Part shown: in pieces, positions 6,060 to 7,367 of the stretch | Layout of the letters: every line of letters starts with the position of its first letter | Numbering within the stretch: position 1 is the first letter of the stretch | Assembly: GCA_027621895.1 (NCBI GenBank) | Contig: JAQCAK010000080.1 | Span: 1-7,367 of the forward strand | Source of the DNA: Pseudomonadota bacterium | Lineage (GTDB): Bacteria; Pseudomonadota; Gammaproteobacteria; Pseudomonadales; Azotimanducaceae | DNA length: 7,367 nt | Direction: 5' to 3' | Program-made: the position numbers and the translations under genes | Notes under the pieces: generated by a model | The model's input: the letters and a program-made list of their open reading frames with translations, nothing else | What the model was told of the DNA's origin: nothing | Databases searched by the model: none

Positions 6060-7022
6060 ATGTCCTCCGACAACCCGGATATCTATCCGAGTCAGGAATA
6101 TGCCCTGATCGGCAAGTTGCGCACCAATATCGAATCGGTCATCCGCAGCAACAATCACAGCATCACCTGGCTGCTGACCGCTTTCTTTGCAGGTGGCCAC
6201 GTGTTGCTGGAGGATGTGCCCGGCACCGGCAAAACCACCCTGGCAAAAGCCCTGGCCGGATCGGTACATGCCGACTTCACGCGCATCCAGTTCACACCGG
6301 ACCTGCTGCCATCAGACATCCTCGGTGTATCCATCTTCGATCAGCAGACCCAGGAATTCCGTTTCAGGCAGGGACCGATCTTCACCCAGATTCTGCTCGC
6401 GGACGAGATCAACCGTGCCTCACCCCGCACCCAGTCGGCACTGCTGGAAGCCATGGCCGAACAGCAGGTGAGCATCGAGGGTGAACGCCATGCCATGGAC
6501 AGTATTTTCTTTGTTATCGCCACGCAGAACCCGGTGGAATTCCATGGTACCTATCCACTCCCCGAGGCCCAGATGGACCGGTTTGCGATGCGTTTCCAGC
6601 TTGGCTATGTATCCCGGGAAGACGAGGTGATGATCATGGATTCGCAGCGTTACTCGCACCCTCTGGAAAAGCTGACTGCCTGCATTGAACCTGATGACAT
6701 CCGCCTGATCCGCCAGGCAGCCGCCAATATTCGGATTTCTGACGAGCTGAAGCGCTACATTGTCGACATCGTGGTTGCCACCCGGGAATACCCGGGCATT
6801 TCCATGGGCGCCAGCCCGAGGGCAGGCATCACGCTGATGAAATGTGCCCAGGCAATGGCGCTGATCAACGGCCAGGAGTTCGTGACGCCGGATCACATCC
6901 AGGAACTTGCTGTTCCCGTGATCGCCCACAGGCTGGTACTGGACGCCGGGACCCAGTATTCAGGTTCCCAGGCCTCGCAGGTCGTCCTGGAAATCGTACA
7001 GGATCTTCCAGTCCCGGCTTAG
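6060..7022 (+). CDS. MoxR-family AAA+ ATPase
   Basis: A 320-residue protein of standard MoxR length. Motifs are Walker A VPGTGKTT (53-60) after GGHVLLED, Walker B LLADEIN (112-118), sensor 1 ATQNP (154-158), arginine finger Arg174 in MDRF, and sensor 2 Arg254 in GASPRAG. All the parts of a working AAA+ ring ATPase are visible. MoxR proteins are known as chaperone-like ATPases that help mature or insert cofactors in partner proteins, often with VWA-domain proteins, and many are tied to stress or envelope functions; the client here is unknown. The ATG at 6060 is chosen because it gives the family's usual N-terminus. An in-frame ATG at 5955 would translate through both inverted repeats and add 35 unrelated residues. 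No strong Shine-Dalgarno precedes 6060, so the start is the least certain part. The DUF58 gene follows after 5 nt, which is the classic MoxR-DUF58 operon arrangement. Confidence 0.92.
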   Translation: MSSDNPDIYPSQEYALIGKLRTNIESVIRSNNHSITWLLTAFFAGGHVLLEDVPGTGKTTLAKALAGSVHADFTRIQFTPDLLPSDILGVSIFDQQTQEFRFRQGPIFTQILLADEINRASPRTQSALLEAMAEQQVSIEGERHAMDSIFFVIATQNPVEFHGTYPLPEAQMDRFAMRFQLGYVSREDEVMIMDSQRYSHPLEKLTACIEPDDIRLIRQAAANIRISDELKRYIVDIVVATREYPGISMGASPRAGITLMKCAQAMALINGQEFVTPDHIQELAVPVIAHRLVLDAGTQYSGSQASQVVLEIVQDLPVPA

Positions 7023-7027
7023 CCCCC

Positions 7028-7367
7028 ATGGCATTCAGAGAGTTCATCTTCCCTACCTGGATTCGCCTGACCAACGTCAGCCGTCGCTCACGGCGCCGAT
7101 CATCGGATCGCGGCCGACTGATGCAGACGGGGACCTTTATCTGCGGCGCCGTTGGTCTTGATACGGACCTTACCTATGTCTACCAGTTGTTCGCCCTGAT
7201 GGTCTGCATCCTGATATCAGCACGCATCAGCCTCCGGTTTCAGATACCCGAGGTGTCGGTACGCCGCCAGCTGCCGCGCTATGCGACCGCCGGCGAACCC
7301 TTTGAGTACTACATTAACATCGTCAACGAGGGTTCACGGGTAGAAAGGGATCTGTCCGTCATGGATA
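7028..7367 (+). CDS. DUF58 domain membrane protein, N-terminal part (runs off the window)
   Basis: The frame is open from ATG 7028 to the window end (113 codons). A basic N-terminus (RRSRRR at 19-24) is followed by two weak hydrophobic segments, about 32-44 and 48-65, with the G-L-D-T...Y-Q-L-F pattern usual between the two helices of DUF58 proteins. The beginning of the periplasmic or cytosolic beta domain is then visible as RRQLPRYATAGEPFEYYINIVNEG (about 79-102), matching the family's L-P-R...G-E-P...N-x-G motif. The DUF58 motif proper lies beyond the edge. DUF58 proteins are regularly encoded right after MoxR and are thought to work with it; their biochemical role is not settled. Only 5 nt separate it from moxR and no clear Shine-Dalgarno is seen, so translation is probably coupled. 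Confidence 0.85.
   Translation, partial: MAFREFIFPTWIRLTNVSRRSRRRSSDRGRLMQTGTFICGAVGLDTDLTYVYQLFALMVCILISARISLRFQIPEVSVRRQLPRYATAGEPFEYYINIVNEGSRVERDLSVMD

Overview
The window looks like chromosomal DNA of a Gram-negative proteobacterium, most plausibly a gammaproteobacterium. The DNA is moderately GC-rich, the genes are tightly packed with start/stop overlaps, the binding protein is a lipoprotein of the YejA type, and a MoxR/DUF58 gene pair is present. This assignment rests on protein style only. Nothing in the window fixes a genus, and there is no sign of mobile DNA, rRNA, tRNA or CRISPR.

Region 1 (1-4042, + strand) is the distal part of a peptide-type ABC importer operon. It holds the last 44 codons of an inner-membrane permease (YejE/DppC type), a 650-residue YejA-like solute-binding lipoprotein, and two separate ATPases of the DppD/OppD and DppF/OppF type. 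The junctions are 12 nt, a TGATG overlap and an ATGA overlap, so the genes are very probably co-transcribed and translationally coupled. The second permease must lie upstream of the window. The binding protein and permease resemble Yej proteins, yet the two ATPase halves are separate genes, unlike the fused YejF of E. coli.

Region 2 (4071-4562, - strand) is a small stand-alone DEDDh-type 3'-5' exonuclease-like protein, convergent with the transporter operon (28 nt gap) and divergent from the next gene. The 157-nt divergent intergenic region carries a good sigma70-like promoter for the acyl-CoA dehydrogenase. Inverted repeats lie over both its -35 and -10 ends, which suggests repressor control.

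Region 3 (4720-5949, + strand) is an acyl-CoA dehydrogenase-fold flavoprotein. Its sequence signatures (W-[FW]-S-S and DGPDEVH) place it near the ACAD10/ACAD11/LvaC branch rather than the classical MCAD-like enzymes, and an Asp stands where the classical catalytic Glu is found.

Region 4 (5950-7367, + strand) begins with two back-to-back inverted repeats (a 12-bp hairpin, then a 19-nt near-palindrome). A MoxR-family AAA+ ATPase and the N-terminal third or so of a DUF58 membrane protein follow. This is the start of the common MoxR-DUF58 (often followed by VWA-protein) operon, which runs off the window.

The genes are mostly recognisable families. I see no clear previously undescribed system. 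The most informative leads are the unusual dehydrogenase with its apparent operator-controlled promoter, and the paired inverted repeats in front of moxR.
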